Source: Diphasiastrum complanatum (lineage: Eukaryota; Streptophyta; Lycopodiopsida; Lycopodiales; Lycopodiaceae). From it: a stretch of DNA of 64,000 bases. The notes under the pieces are model-generated. The model was given only the letters and a program-made list of their open reading frames with translations, was not told the origin of the DNA and did no database searches. Location of the stretch: NCBI GenBank assembly GCA_029204225.1, contig CM055110.1, positions 18,099,501 to 18,163,500 of the forward strand. Reading direction: 5' to 3'. Below are positions 1 to 46,737 of the stretch, piece by piece (position 1 is the first letter of the stretch; every line of letters starts with the position of its first letter). Both the position numbers and the translations under genes were made by a program.

Positions 1-1030
1 CTACTTGTTTCTCAGGTTGAAGGCCGTACTACATCCTGTATTACACATGTGTGGGCTCGGATTTCAATCTTTATCAATGCTTTTGATTGTGAATGCTTGT
101 TGTTTGTCAAATTGCCAATCTAGATCAACTTTTTTGTGTCTAGTTTTTTGATAGATTGTTAAGCAAGCATCCAATCACTCTTGTGGATCTTTTGTAGATC
201 CATTTATGGTCCTAAAGTATAGTACTTTCGCACGAGTCATCAAATTGCATGCAAATTGTCCATTCGAGTGTGCATCTTGCAAGGGTGGAGAACATTGGAG
301 AGTCTACTATTTTTGAATACTTTTTGGATAGTGTTAGTAGACATGAAGTGGCTTGTTTCTTATCTTTAAGATTGATGATGTTTAGTACTTTATATGACAA
401 GACAATGAAGTTGAATGATTTCAAATCTACATTTGTTTTTGATAAAGCAATTTCATTGGATAACTATTTTTGTAATAGTTTGAATAGAGTCATAAAGATG
501 AAACATCATTTGTTTTGGAAATATTTGTGTCCACATGCTTTCTGCATGATCATTCCAATGTAAGGACCAAAGATTATCCTACCTCAATGATAGGAATAAT
601 GGTAGTGTTTTGCTCTTCAAGTAGAGATTGTAGAATCTACATGTTTTCCACCAAAGAAGTTGTCAATGGTGGAAATGTGATCTTTCAAGAGTGAAAGATT
701 TGTAAACTTGAAGAAGCACCTTTGGATCAACACCTTATTCAAATCATTGATGGTTTGGAGTCAAGTCAAGTGGAGGAGCAAGCTCAAGACCCGAGGACTC
801 CAAGAAAACCTTGAGTATCAAGATGGAGCCATCAAGGCTCAATCATATGGATCAAGCAAGGCAAGTTGTCTTTGGCAACATTGTGTACGCAGTTAATAGC
901 TTAATTGATGTATCTTCAAGTGCACAAAATGCCTTGGATCCATGGCTTGGCATGATGTATACCATCTTCTACTGTTTCAAGCAAAACCTTGCTTACGTAC
1001 TATCGATTCAAAACCGAAAGTAATGGATTA
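1..1030 (+). pseudogene. Weak, degenerate copia-like relic
   Basis: No intact gene is visible. Around 640-815 one frame reads a segment like the copia pol linker between integrase and reverse transcriptase (VVNGGNVIFQE, then acidic residues and DPRTPRK), broken by stops. A 104-codon open stretch at 249-563 has no recognisable domain. A palindromic cacatgtg at about 46-53 resembles those in the LTR family at 56-62 kb. The assignment is an inference from these short matches. Confidence 0.3.
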
Positions 1031-1979
1031 ATGGTAGTTCAACCTTTATCTTGTAGCATCGTTATCTTGCAACGGTGTTAAACTCAAACATAAGCACATC
1101 CTCATTATTAGCCAATATTCATGTGACAAGAGGTGATGGAGTCATAAGTTCCTAGCCCGACTGTTTATTGAATGTAGAACCAGTAAGGTATTAACATTAC
1201 TCATTCATTCAGATAACTGTAGTTATCAAAAACCAGCACATTTCGTGCTTACATTCCAAGCTAACCATGTGCATCAATCATCTACCTGATCATATACATC
1301 TTACGTTCTTTTATTATAATCACCAGCATGTAATGGAATGAGCCACAATCATAATGGGCCACCTACTACGGAAGGTTTCGTAGAGACTAACATAAGCATT
1401 ATCAATAGCCACAAATGCTTTTATCATTATAAAAATCCGCAGACAACGATGGAGTTCCATCGCACTTCAGATGACTATCTTTTATGAAAACATACCCACA
1501 AAAAAATGCGTGGAGCAAGTCCATTGCACTTCAGAATGTAAACAAATGTGATTTATTTCAAAAAACATATAAGGAAACCATCAGCGCATTATTACTATGC
1601 TCCACTCCTCACGAAGCCAGAGTAGAAGGCGCGGATATTAGTCCATCAGAATGAGCTGGCCAACAGCCCATCATATCTTACAAAATGGTATCAATTATGT
1701 ATAAACTTAGCAACACAATAATCTGGTGATTGTTCGCTGTCAGGAGCAAAACAAAAAAGTGAAGAGGTGAATATCATACCTGTGGTATTGTTCATTGTTG
1801 CTTTTGAGATGTCATCCACATGTATTCACTTCCATAAGTGTATAACGGAAGCAAGAATGTAATATCGATCTATGATAATCAAGGTACCATGTGAGCTCAT
1901 TCGCTTTCCAGCATAACAAGCTAATGATACTCCTTCGATGCATATGATCATTCAATCAAACAAACCACAGCTTTCTTAC
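1031..1979. other. Unassigned sequence, possible host-gene introns/exons
   Basis: No long frame or repeat is seen. On the minus strand there is a plausible 5' splice site after CACAG near 1780 (GTATGA) and a 3' splice site TCCTGACAG near 1740. These could belong to a gene starting at about 2.1 kb and running off the left edge, but no protein family is recognised. Confidence 0.2.
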
Positions 1980-2112
1980 CTTAGTTTGCAGTATCCTCCA
2001 CCCAAATACTTTTCCACAAAGCTTTTACAGGTCTCCTCTCATCCAAGAAAAGATGGTAGAAAAGCCAGCCAAGAGAGCAAAAGCAAGAGAGAGAAGGCGA
2101 GAGCAAGAAGAG
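1980..2112 (-). other. Candidate first exon of an unidentified minus-strand gene
   Basis: Downstream of a TATAAAA on the minus strand is a pyrimidine-rich leader (CTCTTCTTGCTCTCGCC), typical of plant 5' untranslated regions. It ends in a near-consensus 5' splice site, AAG|GTAAGA, with the exon ending at 1980. No conserved protein is encoded, so this would be a mostly non-coding first exon. It could also be a chance match or a promoter of a decayed element. Confidence 0.3.
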
Positions 2113-2140
2113 TGAAACTTAGGGTTGTAGTAATCTTCCC

Positions 2141-2147
2141 TTTTATA
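2141..2147 (-). promoter_or_regulatory. Candidate TATA box
   Basis: The minus strand reads TATAAAAGGG about 30 bp before the CT-rich leader of the candidate first exon. Spacing and context fit a plant core promoter. Confidence 0.35.
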
Positions 2148-2272
2148 GAAATTCTAGTACCCTTTGGTGCACCAGGTATTAGAAGATGCTCACCATTAGA
2201 TTGAATCTCTATCATGTGCACTGATCATAGCCGTTCGATGAGAACCAAATTTCCCACCAAAAGACTTGGAAG

Positions 2273-2298
2273 TTTTTTTTTTTTAAAAAAAAAAAAAA
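2273..2298. repeat. Palindromic T12/A14 tract
   Basis: Twelve T followed directly by fourteen A form a perfect self-complementary homopolymer junction. Such tracts arise by slippage and are prone to assembly error. Confidence 0.8.
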
Positions 2299-2408
2299 CT
2301 GAGGCCATGTTTCATTATTAAGCATAATAAGGCATTTTCGTTGGTATAGTATCATAATTTGTAACGATTTAAAAAACAAATGGCGTGTAGTAACAATATA
2401 GTAGAGTT

Positions 2409-4390
<1,982 letters not shown>

Positions 4391-4393
4391 GTG

Positions 4394-4399
4394 TTTATT
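4394..4399 (-). terminator. Candidate poly(A) signal of the GT-1-like gene
   Basis: The minus strand reads AAATAAAC about 395 nt past the stop codon of the trihelix gene, a plausible position for a 3' untranslated region end. It is supported only by the hexamer. Confidence 0.35.
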
Positions 4400-4792
4400 T
4401 GTGCTATAAAATTTGATCTCAAGCAACAGATGATCCCGAGGTGAACAATGAAATATAATAGAATTCAAGTGCACACTGACCCATGATAGGGCTAAATCAA
4501 ACCACATCTATAGATATGAGCAATGCTTTTTTCTGCAAAATAATGGTACAAAGAACTTACCAGTGCAGACACACATGCATCTCCGCAATTGCTGAGCATG
4601 CACGATTCCACTAAAGGGAGAGGTTATCTCTAGCTCTCGTTTCCTTGCGTATGATCACTAGTTTTCTACACATCTCAAAATAGTCTTACCACCTCCATGA
4701 ACACATAAGTGGACATGATAGGCAAGGACACATTCTACACAACATGTGCATGCACCTGAATTCTAGAAAAGAGTTGCTAAAACATAATTTTC

Positions 4793-36151
<31,359 letters not shown>

Positions 36152-36910
36152 GTCGTGCCGTTTCTTTTATCTGTTCAGCTTCCTCACACCAAGTAACATT
36201 TAATCTCTACAACCGTTGCAAACTTCCAACAACTCCACTACTAACCAGCAACAACAATGTCCGTAATCATCAGCCAGAATTGGAGCAACCAAACTCGAAA
36301 AAAAATAAAGCGCAGCTAAACTTTGGTTCCAAACGAGTGACGCCTAAAGCGCAACCACAGAAAAAAAAAAGTACACTGTAACTGCCGCGTTTGTAACTAC
36401 TCAAAAATTCTTGTGACAGGACGCGAATGGAAGGGAAACTGAAAGGCTTACAATAAGGCCGCTTCCAAGATCACGCACACTACAATCTAAGATCCTCAAC
36501 CATAGACGAGAAGATAAAAGATATGGATCGGACAAAATGCATGGAAAATGATGAGACTCGGGCTGCAGCTAGGGCTGTCGCCCAGGGCTGAGCCCTTCTT
36601 TCTTTCGTTCCTTCTTTCTTCTCTTTCTTTTCCTTGAATGCAGCAACAACAACAACAACTACATCCAATGCCCTGCTTGTCCAATGCCCACCTTCCACGT
36701 GTCCTATTAGGGCTTGGCCGAATCTGTGGGCTGGCATGCAAACCCGTCCTTATCCAATCCCCACCGCCCACGTATCCTCTCCAAGCCAAGGGTAGGTGTC
36801 GAGTGAGGCTTAATCGCATTGTATACTTTAATAGCCGCCGCTTGGATCTTTGCCACTTGGCGTCTCTTTTCAATTGAACTCTTTTCCATGGTTGATCATG
36901 AGGACTCACA
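36152..36910 (-). promoter_or_regulatory. Candidate 5' UTR and promoter of the GT-1-like gene
   Basis: The minus strand upstream of the ATG includes GA-rich and TTG-repeat leader sequence (36590-36660). Further upstream are a palindromic G-box CACGTG (36696-36701), an ATTGG (inverted CCAAT) and GGATAAGG (I-box type, 36748-36755), with an ACGTGG core at 36768-36773. These elements are known from light-regulated plant promoters. No transcription start is proven. No transposon is recognised here. Confidence 0.5.
36671..36777 (-). repeat. Duplicated about 35-bp promoter module
   Basis: 36671-36704 and 36743-36777 are related direct copies. On the minus strand both read GGA(C/T)ACGTGG, then GGTGGG, ATTGGA and (C/T)AAG, ending GGG. 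Each copy holds an ACGT core and an ATTGG. Confidence 0.6.
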
Positions 36911-37726
36911 TTTTGTGTCTACTATTTTCCAATCATGAGAACTCACATTTTCTCACTTGACCTATTTTCAATGGTTAATCATCAGAACTCATCGTCATGT
37001 GTCTCAACTCGGCACTAGTCCTGCACCGAGCTTCGACTCATATTGTGCCACTAAGATAGGAGGAGGATATTCGTTGTAGGATGCATGCAGCATGATGTAG
37101 CAAAATTGTATGGCAAGCGAGAAGTCATACGGCGATGCATCCTTTCAATACATTTTGACTCCCAATGCCTTTTGGGATTCCTATGCCACTTTTTTATTAG
37201 CAACTCTTTTTTGGATTCAAGGAGCAAGAATGGGGAGATAGTTGATGATGTGGTTTCTCTCCCCCTCTTTGTCTTTTTTTAACAATCACTTTATCTCTCT
37301 ATATTAAGATTTGGACAATCTCACTCTCTTGTGCATCAAGTAAACAGCTTTCAACACCATGAAAGCATCACAATACAAATTGCTTTTTATAATCATATGA
37401 ACATATGGTTGCCACTAGCTAAATGTGTTGTATGTTATGTGGCACAACAAAATAGGGAGTTGCCTAGATTGGCAACCCCCCCATTACAACTACACCAGCT
37501 AGTGATGCTAGCTAGCAACTCATTAACCCAAGCATCGAGTTTAGTAGGTTTTTGAGCTAGTCATTTAACTTAAACCAATGGACTTATTTACCATTTTTTG
37601 GCAAAAATCTCTTGTTTCCCATTACGAATCCCTGTTTTATTTTGCACATGGAAGTGCACTCTTTGGTGGAAATTTTAAGCTCTAGTTGTTTTGGCTAGTG
37701 ATCTATTCCAACTTTACATTATTTCT
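36911..37726. other. Unassigned intergenic sequence
   Basis: Short direct repeats near 36900-36990 (aactcacattttgtgtc / aactcacattttctcac) are present. No coding domain is recognised. Confidence 0.35.
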
Positions 37727-37918
37727 AACCATCGCATGTGAGCAACAATACAACACCAATTTTCCTCAATGAATTCAATTCTTTGATACTTTCTTCTGCT
37801 AAGTTATAAATTATATACCATGAACCATCGCATTTGAGCAACAATACAACACCAATTTTCCTCGATGAATTCAATTCTTTGATACTTTCTTCTGCTAAGT
37901 TATAAATTATATCCCATG
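37727..37918. repeat. 96-bp tandem duplication
   Basis: 37727-37822 and 37823-37918 are adjacent 96-bp copies with about four differences (catgtg/catttg, tcaatg/tcgatg, atacc/atccc). Confidence 0.93.
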
Positions 37919-37989
37919 AAAAATAATAGATCTTGTGGGAAAGGAAGATTTATGGAAGAGTTTAGGTGACAAAATGGCAACACTTGTCA

Positions 37990-38476
37990 TGTGCCAATCT
38001 TAGCGTTAAAACCTCTAACCCATTCTTGAACATCAAATTAGCATAGCAAAACAAGAAATCAAGAAAACTAGTCAAAAAATCAAGAAATTAGATAAAATAG
38101 AAAAATCTTTACCAAATATGGCAAAGGTAAGTAAGATTTATCATTAGTATTGATCATTCAATACATTGGGCCTAGATCTAGAGCATGATCAAAGCTCTTA
38201 TGTGATTTTAGGCACATGAACCACAAAAAGACATCTCTCAAAGATAAACGTTAAGAACACATAGAGTTTGGTGCTTATATTACGAGTCTAGGGCCTTATT
38301 TGGCTAAATTGGGCCTTACAACCATTATTTCAATCTCACTATTTATAACAATAGTGTAGTTGCCCAAGCCAGCTTATTAATTGTCCTGTTTACTATTTTT
38401 AATTTAATTAAGCTCCATGGCTATATTCAGCTTTGCAATCATGAGGTCATGTGCTAATTACATGCAACACATGGCA
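37990..38476 (-). repeat. Left (3') LTR of gag-only element
   Basis: It starts tgtgccaatctt and ends catggca, followed by ctccccct (a polypurine tract on the minus strand). It shares aagcatagcaaaacaag-like and attgggccttacaacc blocks with the right copy. Confidence 0.65.
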
Positions 38477-38579
38477 CTCCCCCTACTTAAGCATTTTTGC
38501 CCTAAAAAGTGAAGACCATGTCATTTTTAGTTGAGTGTAGTGTCCATGAATCCTTTGGCAATAGTGAAAAAAATATCTC

Positions 38580-39893
38580 TGGCCGCCTTAAGGTAGGAAT
38601 GATTTTCCAATATATTGCATGTCGGTAACCATTCTTTGTTGATTAGATATTTTTGCCTCAGATTCTGCTTCCGACTCATTATTGGTTGCCCCATCATCCA
38701 CCATTATTTTGACTGATTGATTAACAATTTTTCCATGCATTCTTTTTAGGTCGTGAGGCCCAGAACTAGAGGGTCTCCCTAGCATAGCAGTGGTCAATTG
38801 GCAATGGTTTCCTGATCTTCATGGAACACCTCCATTTTGGTAGCTGCCAAATCAGTGGGGAAACTTACGGTTCAGACTAGGTGCACTTGCTTGTTATCTT
38901 TCTTTTTATTAAAAGGTCCTTTAGAGCATTGTCTGATTGTATGTCCTTTACCCATACAAACAAAACACAATCTTTCTTGTTTTGCTTTTTCATATCTTCC
39001 TTCTTTAATGGTTGTATGATTGTAGGGCATTTCTGAGGACCATCATTAGATTTATCAAATTTTTTCTTTTAAAGAATTTGTTTTTAAAGGAGGAATTTGA
39101 CTGAGAAGGCTGCTCAGTACTAGGCTGTTTGGCCTTTCGTCTGCCCACTGAATCATCATAAATTTGAGCAAACTTAATAGCATGTTCTAGAGTAGTAGGT
39201 GAGTTACGCTGAACTTCCACCTTATACTCATCCCGGAGCCCACAAACAAACCCCCTGACTTTCTGATAGTCATCAACATTTAAAATTCTTGTAAGAAGGC
39301 TTCCTCAAAAGCCTTCCATGACTGGGGGGTCTGCCCAATCTCCTGGAGATTTAGCCACCACTTGTAGGCCATGGGACCTAAGGAAAAGCTAGCTTCTAAG
39401 GCTTGTAAATGCTCTGGAGTCTGTTTTAAAGCATGCATATTCTTCCATTTACTAAAAAACGTTTGAAGAATATTGGTGGTTCTGTCCTTTTCTTCTCCAT
39501 TAAATATTGGTGGTTTCAAATCTTTATACAAACTTGGGTTTATTCTGGTATCTCCCGATGGGTGGGAACTGCGGGAGATACAGATAACGGAAATACCATA
39601 GGTACCGGAGCTGTAATTGGAGTTGTAACTAGAATGAAAGATGTAGGAGGTACCAATGTTGCAAACAAGCTCTTAAGTTCTGCAAATCACTTCATTTGCA
39701 TGTTGTTTAAAGTTTGTTTTAGATTAGTAACCTCAGTTTCTAGTAACTGATATTGTTCTTTAGAGATGAAATCATCTTCATTAAAAGTTTCAAATTCTTC
39801 GCCAACATCCATAGTTGCTTTTTCCTCCTGAAAACGAAGAGCGTCATCTTCGAGCTCATAGTTGTGCACCAAATCCGCCCAGAAACATGTCAT
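38580..39893 (-). pseudogene. Gypsy-type gag, no pol
   Basis: The segments are 39893-39687 (acidic, then coiled-coil-like LLETEVTNLKQTLNN); 39531-39280 (PPIFNGEEKDRT, ALEASFSLGPMAYKWWLNL, SWKAFEEAFLQEF, a retrotransposon gag capsid signature); 39220-39005 (TTLEHAIKFAQIYDD and a Lys-rich tail); and near 38950 a zinc knuckle CFVCMGKGHTIRQC. Stops and shifts separate them. Past the knuckle the sequence reaches the left LTR without protease or RT motifs. Confidence 0.75.
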
Positions 39894-40139
39894 TGGAAGG
39901 TAGACAAAAAGTGTTGTCCATTGAGAGATTGTAGCGCTGGATTTCCCTTCAATAATTCGTTAGAAAGGAGGATAGAAATGCTCTGAACAAAATTAGTATA
40001 TAAACACTAATGAAACTAGAAAAGTTGTCCCAAAATTTTAGAAGAGAGGTCGTTGGAAATTCAAATATTTGTGTGTTGAAAATCCCTGCTAAAAGTGCGC
40101 TTCAATCTGCCACCAACTTATGAGAAAAAATTATTGAAA

Positions 40140-42519
40140 TGATTGATTTGACAAACAGATTTGGGTGCTGGCTTCTGCTGTCCAAAATGCAATGGACCTT
40201 CCCAGAATAATGCGTTGTCCATCCTCCGAGAAGTTGCATTGAACCCTGTCCAAAAATCATGCAAAAGACTACTAGAACAGCACCCTGAATTTTGGATTGA
40301 TTTAGAAAGAAACTCTCTTGGAAAATGTGCTACTCAAAATGCGCCATCATACAAGCAATAATCAAACTATTGATCATGAGCGCAATCCATCCACTCACCT
40401 ATGCACCGAAGTGTGCACCACATCTCAAACGGATATACAAGAAGCGATCCTTGACTCCGGTGCCACATCACATTTCGTGACCACCAAGCACATGATTGCT
40501 AATTAACGTCACACAGATTCCCCCGAATACATCATTTTGGGAGATGGATCACGACACCAAGTAAGTGAAATAGGCCGACTATGGCTGTATGCCAACGACA
40601 GAGATAGGAAGCTTGACGACGTGCTATACGTCCCAACACTTAAAAAAGATCTATTGTTTGTCGCGAATTTGGTTAATGCAGGCATGAATGTTACCTTTGC
40701 AGATGACTCATGTGAAGTGACCGAAGCAAACAACACTCACATCATCACGCATGGACTTCACATGACTTTAGACTGTTTGCATCTTTGATGCTTGCGCCGA
40801 TAAATACTCCATTGTGGCTAGCCTTCGCATTTGTATGACATAACCTTATGTGTCATAAGATATCAGTGGACTCGTGAATCTAGTGTGTTTGTTCAATTGG
40901 AACACGTATCTTCAAATGGTACATGTTGCCTTTGTGGTAACAAAGGGAAGATGTCAAGAATACCCTTCACAAGAGACTCGTTCAAGACAACAGAACTCTT
41001 GGAGGATACATTCTGACATCTGCAGACCTTTTGACGTGGTAGAATTAAGAGGCTTGAAGTACTACATCACGTTCATTGACAACTTTAGCAAGTTTGTTGT
41101 CGTATACTTCATCCAAAAACAAATCTAAGACACTTGATAAGTTTACAGAGTTTGTAAACTAGGTCGAGAAGTGGACCGATAAGAAGGTGAAGCAACTAAG
41201 AACCGATAGAGGTGGAGAATACATCTCCAACCGATTTGCCGAGTTCTGTAGCGAGCGCAGAATCTTATACTTGAAGACCGCAGCTTACACACCACAACAC
41301 AATGGTGCTGCTGAGAGAAAAAACTACACTCATGGAAGTCGCAAGATCCATGATGCTTACTCCAAAGCGTCAAAATGGTTATGGGCTGAAGCAGTAGCTA
41401 CGGCCAACTATCTGCAAAACTAAATAGGTGAATCTGGCATTCCTAACACCACCCCACATGAAGTATGGTGGAAGAACAAGTTGAGTCTAACTCATGTTTG
41501 AATATTTGGATGTGTAGCATATGCACACATACCAGAAAAGAAGCAGAAGAAGTTGGACGATAAAGCCGAACAAGTATTCCTTGTTGGAGTGATGTACACT
41601 CATCATACTATAGGCTGTACATGCCAAAGACCAAGCAGATAAGGATTATTAGAGACGTCAAGTTTGACGAGGCTAGAATGATGTTCGGCGGAGACCCTGT
41701 TGGTTACAAGATTCTAAGCAAGACATACTATGATCTGCCCACATCGACGAGAAGACTGCATTCCTACATGGAGAACTCGAAGACGAACTCTATATGGACC
41801 AACCACCAGATTTTACATGTGAATCATTTTCTAATTACGCTTGCAAGATGCACAAGAGCATCTATGGATCAAAAAAGTCCGCTAGACAATGGTATCAGAA
41901 AAAGGATCATGCTCTAAGATCCTTAGGCTTCCAACCTTTGATAGTACAATATAATGTCTATGTAAAGGTTGTGCATGGAGAGATCATCATAATAGGTGTC
42001 TACGTATATGACACTCTAATCCTGTCATGAAACAATGACCTAATTTCACAAGTGAAGTAGGATATCTCCAAACACTTTGAGATATCAGACCTGGGTGAAG
42101 CATGACACTACCTAGGATTGGAAATCGATCGAGACTTTGAGAATGATAGACTATATTTACACCAGTCAAGATATACTCAAAGGATCATTGATGACTTTCA
42201 GATGACGGAATGTAAAGGAGTCAACACTCCGATGGTCGCGGGCATAGCATTGACGAAAGCAAATTGTCTGAAGAACGATGAAGAGAGTGAAGCTATGTTC
42301 AACAAGCCTTATAGCAGGCTGATAGGTTTGTTAATGTATTTGGCAGACAATACCAGACCAGATATTGCATATGTAGTATTCGGAGTCGGTTCAACATCAT
42401 TCCAGGAGCAACACACTAGAGAATTGCCAAAAGAGTCTTGCAATCAATACCTACAACAAACGAAAGATTACGGACTCTGCTGTTTGCATGAAAAGGGATT
42501 GAAAAAGCCCACCAAATAG
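40140..42519 (+). pseudogene. Degenerate copia pol (copia 3) inside the gag-only element
   Basis: Plus-strand pieces in order are AILDSGATSHFVTT (protease, about 40440), VLYVPTLKKDLLFV, an integrase with YITFIDNFSKFVV, RTDRGGEYISN and QHNGAAERKN, then a deletion joining to DELYMDQPPDFTCE. RT has VYVYDTLILS where YVDD is expected, followed by DLGEA, HQSRYTQRIIDDFQM and LMYLADNTRPDIAY. RNase H is largely missing. Stops and shifts are frequent, so this is an old copy. Confidence 0.85.
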
Positions 42520-43480
42520 AAGAAAAAAGAGAAAATGATGTGTGTGATGCCACGAAAATGTTAAATATTAAATATCAACATAAATATGGCATGATAGACT
42601 CGAAAATGAAGATATGAGCTGGATAAGTATAAAACATGAAGAGGCCTAAGTCATTTTTCGGGAATATATCTCCTAAGTACTTGCCTTGTAGTTAAGGGCA
42701 AGACCTTTTAAAGGAAAAGACATTGTCTTGGACAACCTTTACTAGGTTGTCCATACGAAACGACTAGATACGAAAAGACATGATAAACTAGAGTAACTTT
42801 AACTCATAGTTAAGTATACCTCTTATGGTATAGGTGAACGTATTCTCAATCTAATCGTTAACTAGACCCTTTCGCGGGAGCGACGCACCTGTTGTTTTAG
42901 AGGTGTGTTTGTTCGCCCCGTAGGACATATATTGATCTCACACTTCAGTCTCGATCATCGAGAGAGAAGAGTTTATGCTTATGTAAGAGATTGAAGAAGT
43001 GAATAGATTTCTGTGAGTTATTCTCTCTTATCTCTGTTCTCCGCACTACTGAGTGTGAGTGATCTGCAGTCTGCTAACAATCTCTAATGCATTTCTTGAA
43101 TTTCTCTCTAATCAGACAGACACTCTAGTGCATTACAGTCATTTGCTGAGTTTCTGTAAAGCATGCTCTAAAGAACTGTCTTTAAACTATCTTATTTGTC
43201 TGTTGCGAATACTTTATTTTCGGCACTCGAATAACGACTATCGTTGGTACAGTCTAGCACGATCATTGAATAAAGTTGTATGTATACATATGAGATGACA
43301 GTCCCTGCCTGAAGAATTAAGTCTTTGATTTGTCTTCCTGATTGGCATTGACATAAGTTTCTAACGTATCCTAAAACTCTTTGTGTTCTTTAACCATTAA
43401 GTTGGACTTTAGTTGTTGAGGACTTCTGTCTAGAAACGAATAGTTCGCAATGTTTCTTAGATCGACAAGTGAAAATCAAG
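42518..43480 (+). repeat. Candidate 3' LTR of copia 3
   Basis: A polypurine run (agaagaaaaaagagaaaatg, 42518-42537) is followed by TG-starting non-coding sequence with a TC-rich middle. No matching 5' LTR was found left of 40140, so the end is uncertain. Confidence 0.4.
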
Positions 43481-44226
43481 ATTAGGACTATGAGTCAAAA
43501 TTAGATTTTGGGTTGTTAGTCAAATTCATCGTTGCGATTTTTCAAGTAGGGGTGGGTAATAAACTAGGGCCACTATTAGAATGGGGTGAGTAATAAACTA
43601 GGAGGGTGAGTAATAAATTGGGGGTGAATATTGAACTAGAATTAAGATGGTGATTTTAAGCTCAACCTTTAAAATGAAAAATTAAAGAAAATACACAACA
43701 ACAATAAAACTTCGAAAATATAAAATTGAAATGCTTTTCTCTCAAAAATCCAATCAGAGCTAAAATTCAACCTCTATTCCAATAATTTGCATAATTTTGT
43801 CAATCTTCACCAAATTTGATGAAAATTGACTTAGATTCAAGCTAAGATAGAGATCTAAAACTCTATAAATTACAGACAAGATATCCAGCCGAAGGTACAA
43901 CCAAAATAATGTAAAAATGTAGACTACAACTAACTAAAATTGGAATGATCACTAAAATGGCCATAACTTGGTCAATATAGCTCCAAATTAGAAAAAATCA
44001 ATACTTCCTAGAAGCTAAGAGAAAGGACTACCGAGCTGAAATAAATATATCACACCAAATTTTTGTTTTTAAAGATTACTTGGTTAAAAATTGATCAAAA
44101 CTTTTTCGAAATTGAAAAATCAAGAAAGCTACAAAACTAGTGAATAGAAATTCAACCAAACTAGTGAATATAAATTCACCCAAACTTAAAAGAAAACCAC
44201 CAAATTTGATGTAAAAAGGATCTAAT
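43481..44226 (-). other. Leader of the gag-only element
   Basis: AT-rich non-coding sequence with a short repeat (gagtaataaact, three times at 43550-43620) lies between the nested copia and the primer site. Confidence 0.4.
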
Positions 44227-44239
44227 GCTCTGATATCCA
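44227..44239 (-). other. Decayed primer binding site
   Basis: The minus strand reads TGGATATCAGAGC, the tRNA-iMet site with one inserted base, next to the right LTR. Confidence 0.5.
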
Positions 44240-44247
44240 AATTATCA

Positions 44248-44790
44248 TGTGCCAATCTTTACATTAAGACATCTAGTCCATTCTTCAACATCAAATTAGC
44301 ATAGCAAAACAAGAATCAAGAAAACTAGTCAAAAAATTTAAAAAAAAACTAGACAAATAGAATAACCTTCACCAAAAAAGACAAAGATAGGTAATATCCA
44401 TCATTATTTCGATCATTCATTACATTGGGCCTAAATCTAGAGCATGATCAAAGCTCTCAGATGATTTTAGACACATGGACCACAAAACACGTCAAGAAAG
44501 CTCTCAAAGAAAAGCTTCAAGAACATCGAGTTCAAAAATGTCATATGTAGAATACCCCCAAATTTAGCATGACTTCAGTTATTTATAGTGATCCTTGGTG
44601 CTTCTACTATAAGATTCAAACTTTGTTTGGCTAAATTGGGCCTTACAACCATCATTACAATCTCATTAATATACATATATAACACGATTGCCCAAGCCAA
44701 CTTATTACCTGTCCTATTGACTAATTTTAATTTGATTTAGCTCTCTGGCTACAATGTCTATGACTTTGTGATGTTAGTTAACGTATTGCA
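44248..44790 (-). repeat. Right (5') LTR of gag-only element
   Basis: It aligns with 37990-38476 through tgtgccaatctt, acatcaaattagcatagc, cattgggccta, agagcatgatcaaagctct and ttgggccttacaacc blocks, with indels. Confidence 0.6.
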
Positions 44791-44896
44791 ATTCACAACT
44801 AATAATGAATGAATGTTAAGTAGACTTCTTAGCAACAAAAGAATCATTTGTTTTCTCTTAATGACTTAAATTCTAGCACTTAGTAGACATGTGGGA

Positions 44897-46366
<1,470 letters not shown>

Positions 46367-46374
46367 AAATATAA
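46367..46374 (+). promoter_or_regulatory. Candidate TATA box of the small conserved gene
   Basis: AAATATAA follows a ccctccctccctcc tract. The region up to the ATG at 46738 would be a 5' UTR of about 330 nt with a ctgctgctgctg run. A 3' splice site (ttactctttcag, ending 46723) just before the ATG suggests a 5' UTR intron, but the donor is unclear. Confidence 0.4.
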
Positions 46375-46737
46375 CAGCGCAGCAGGAGGAACAACGAGAA
46401 GCAGAACATTGCATACAGATCCGCATGCCTGCTGCTGCTGCTCCGGATCTCCTTCAAGAAACCCTTCGCAGAACAGGGAGAATTAGCTCAAATCCTTCGT
46501 GGGTCATTCGCATTTTACATTTTGTTTGATGATCTTTCATTGTACGCAGCAATTCTTCGACTCTGTTCGTGCGATTTCATTGCCACCAGAAAGTTTGCAT
46601 CAAAGAGCATGTGATTTGAATTGCCAGCGGAAGAATATTTGTAAAAGAGGTGAAATTGAGCGAGGTTTAAAAAGGCTTCACCGTCGAAAGAAATTGTACT
46701 GTTGGCAAACCTTACTCTTTCAGTATCTGTTGTGGCT

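Larger units (their letters stand above)
37990..44790 (-). mobile_element. Old LTR element with gag only, carrying a nested copia
   Basis: Related direct terminal regions (37990-38476 and about 44248-44790, roughly 80% alike by eye) flank an interior with a gypsy-type gag on the minus strand and no recognisable pol. A purine-rich tract adjoins the left LTR and a decayed primer site adjoins the right. A plus-strand copia copy occupies the middle. No clear target duplication was found, so the outer borders are approximate. Confidence 0.6.

Noticed and set aside
4533-4560. A good donor (CTG|GTAAGT) and acceptor (TTTTGCAG) in the GT-1 3' UTR
   Set aside because: They are only about 27 bp apart, too short for an intron together. 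Either could be used with other sites, but none is convincing.
36638-36877. Plus-strand frame starting with polyglutamine
   Set aside because: Opposite strand of the (TTG)n leader and promoter of the GT-1-like gene; no homology.
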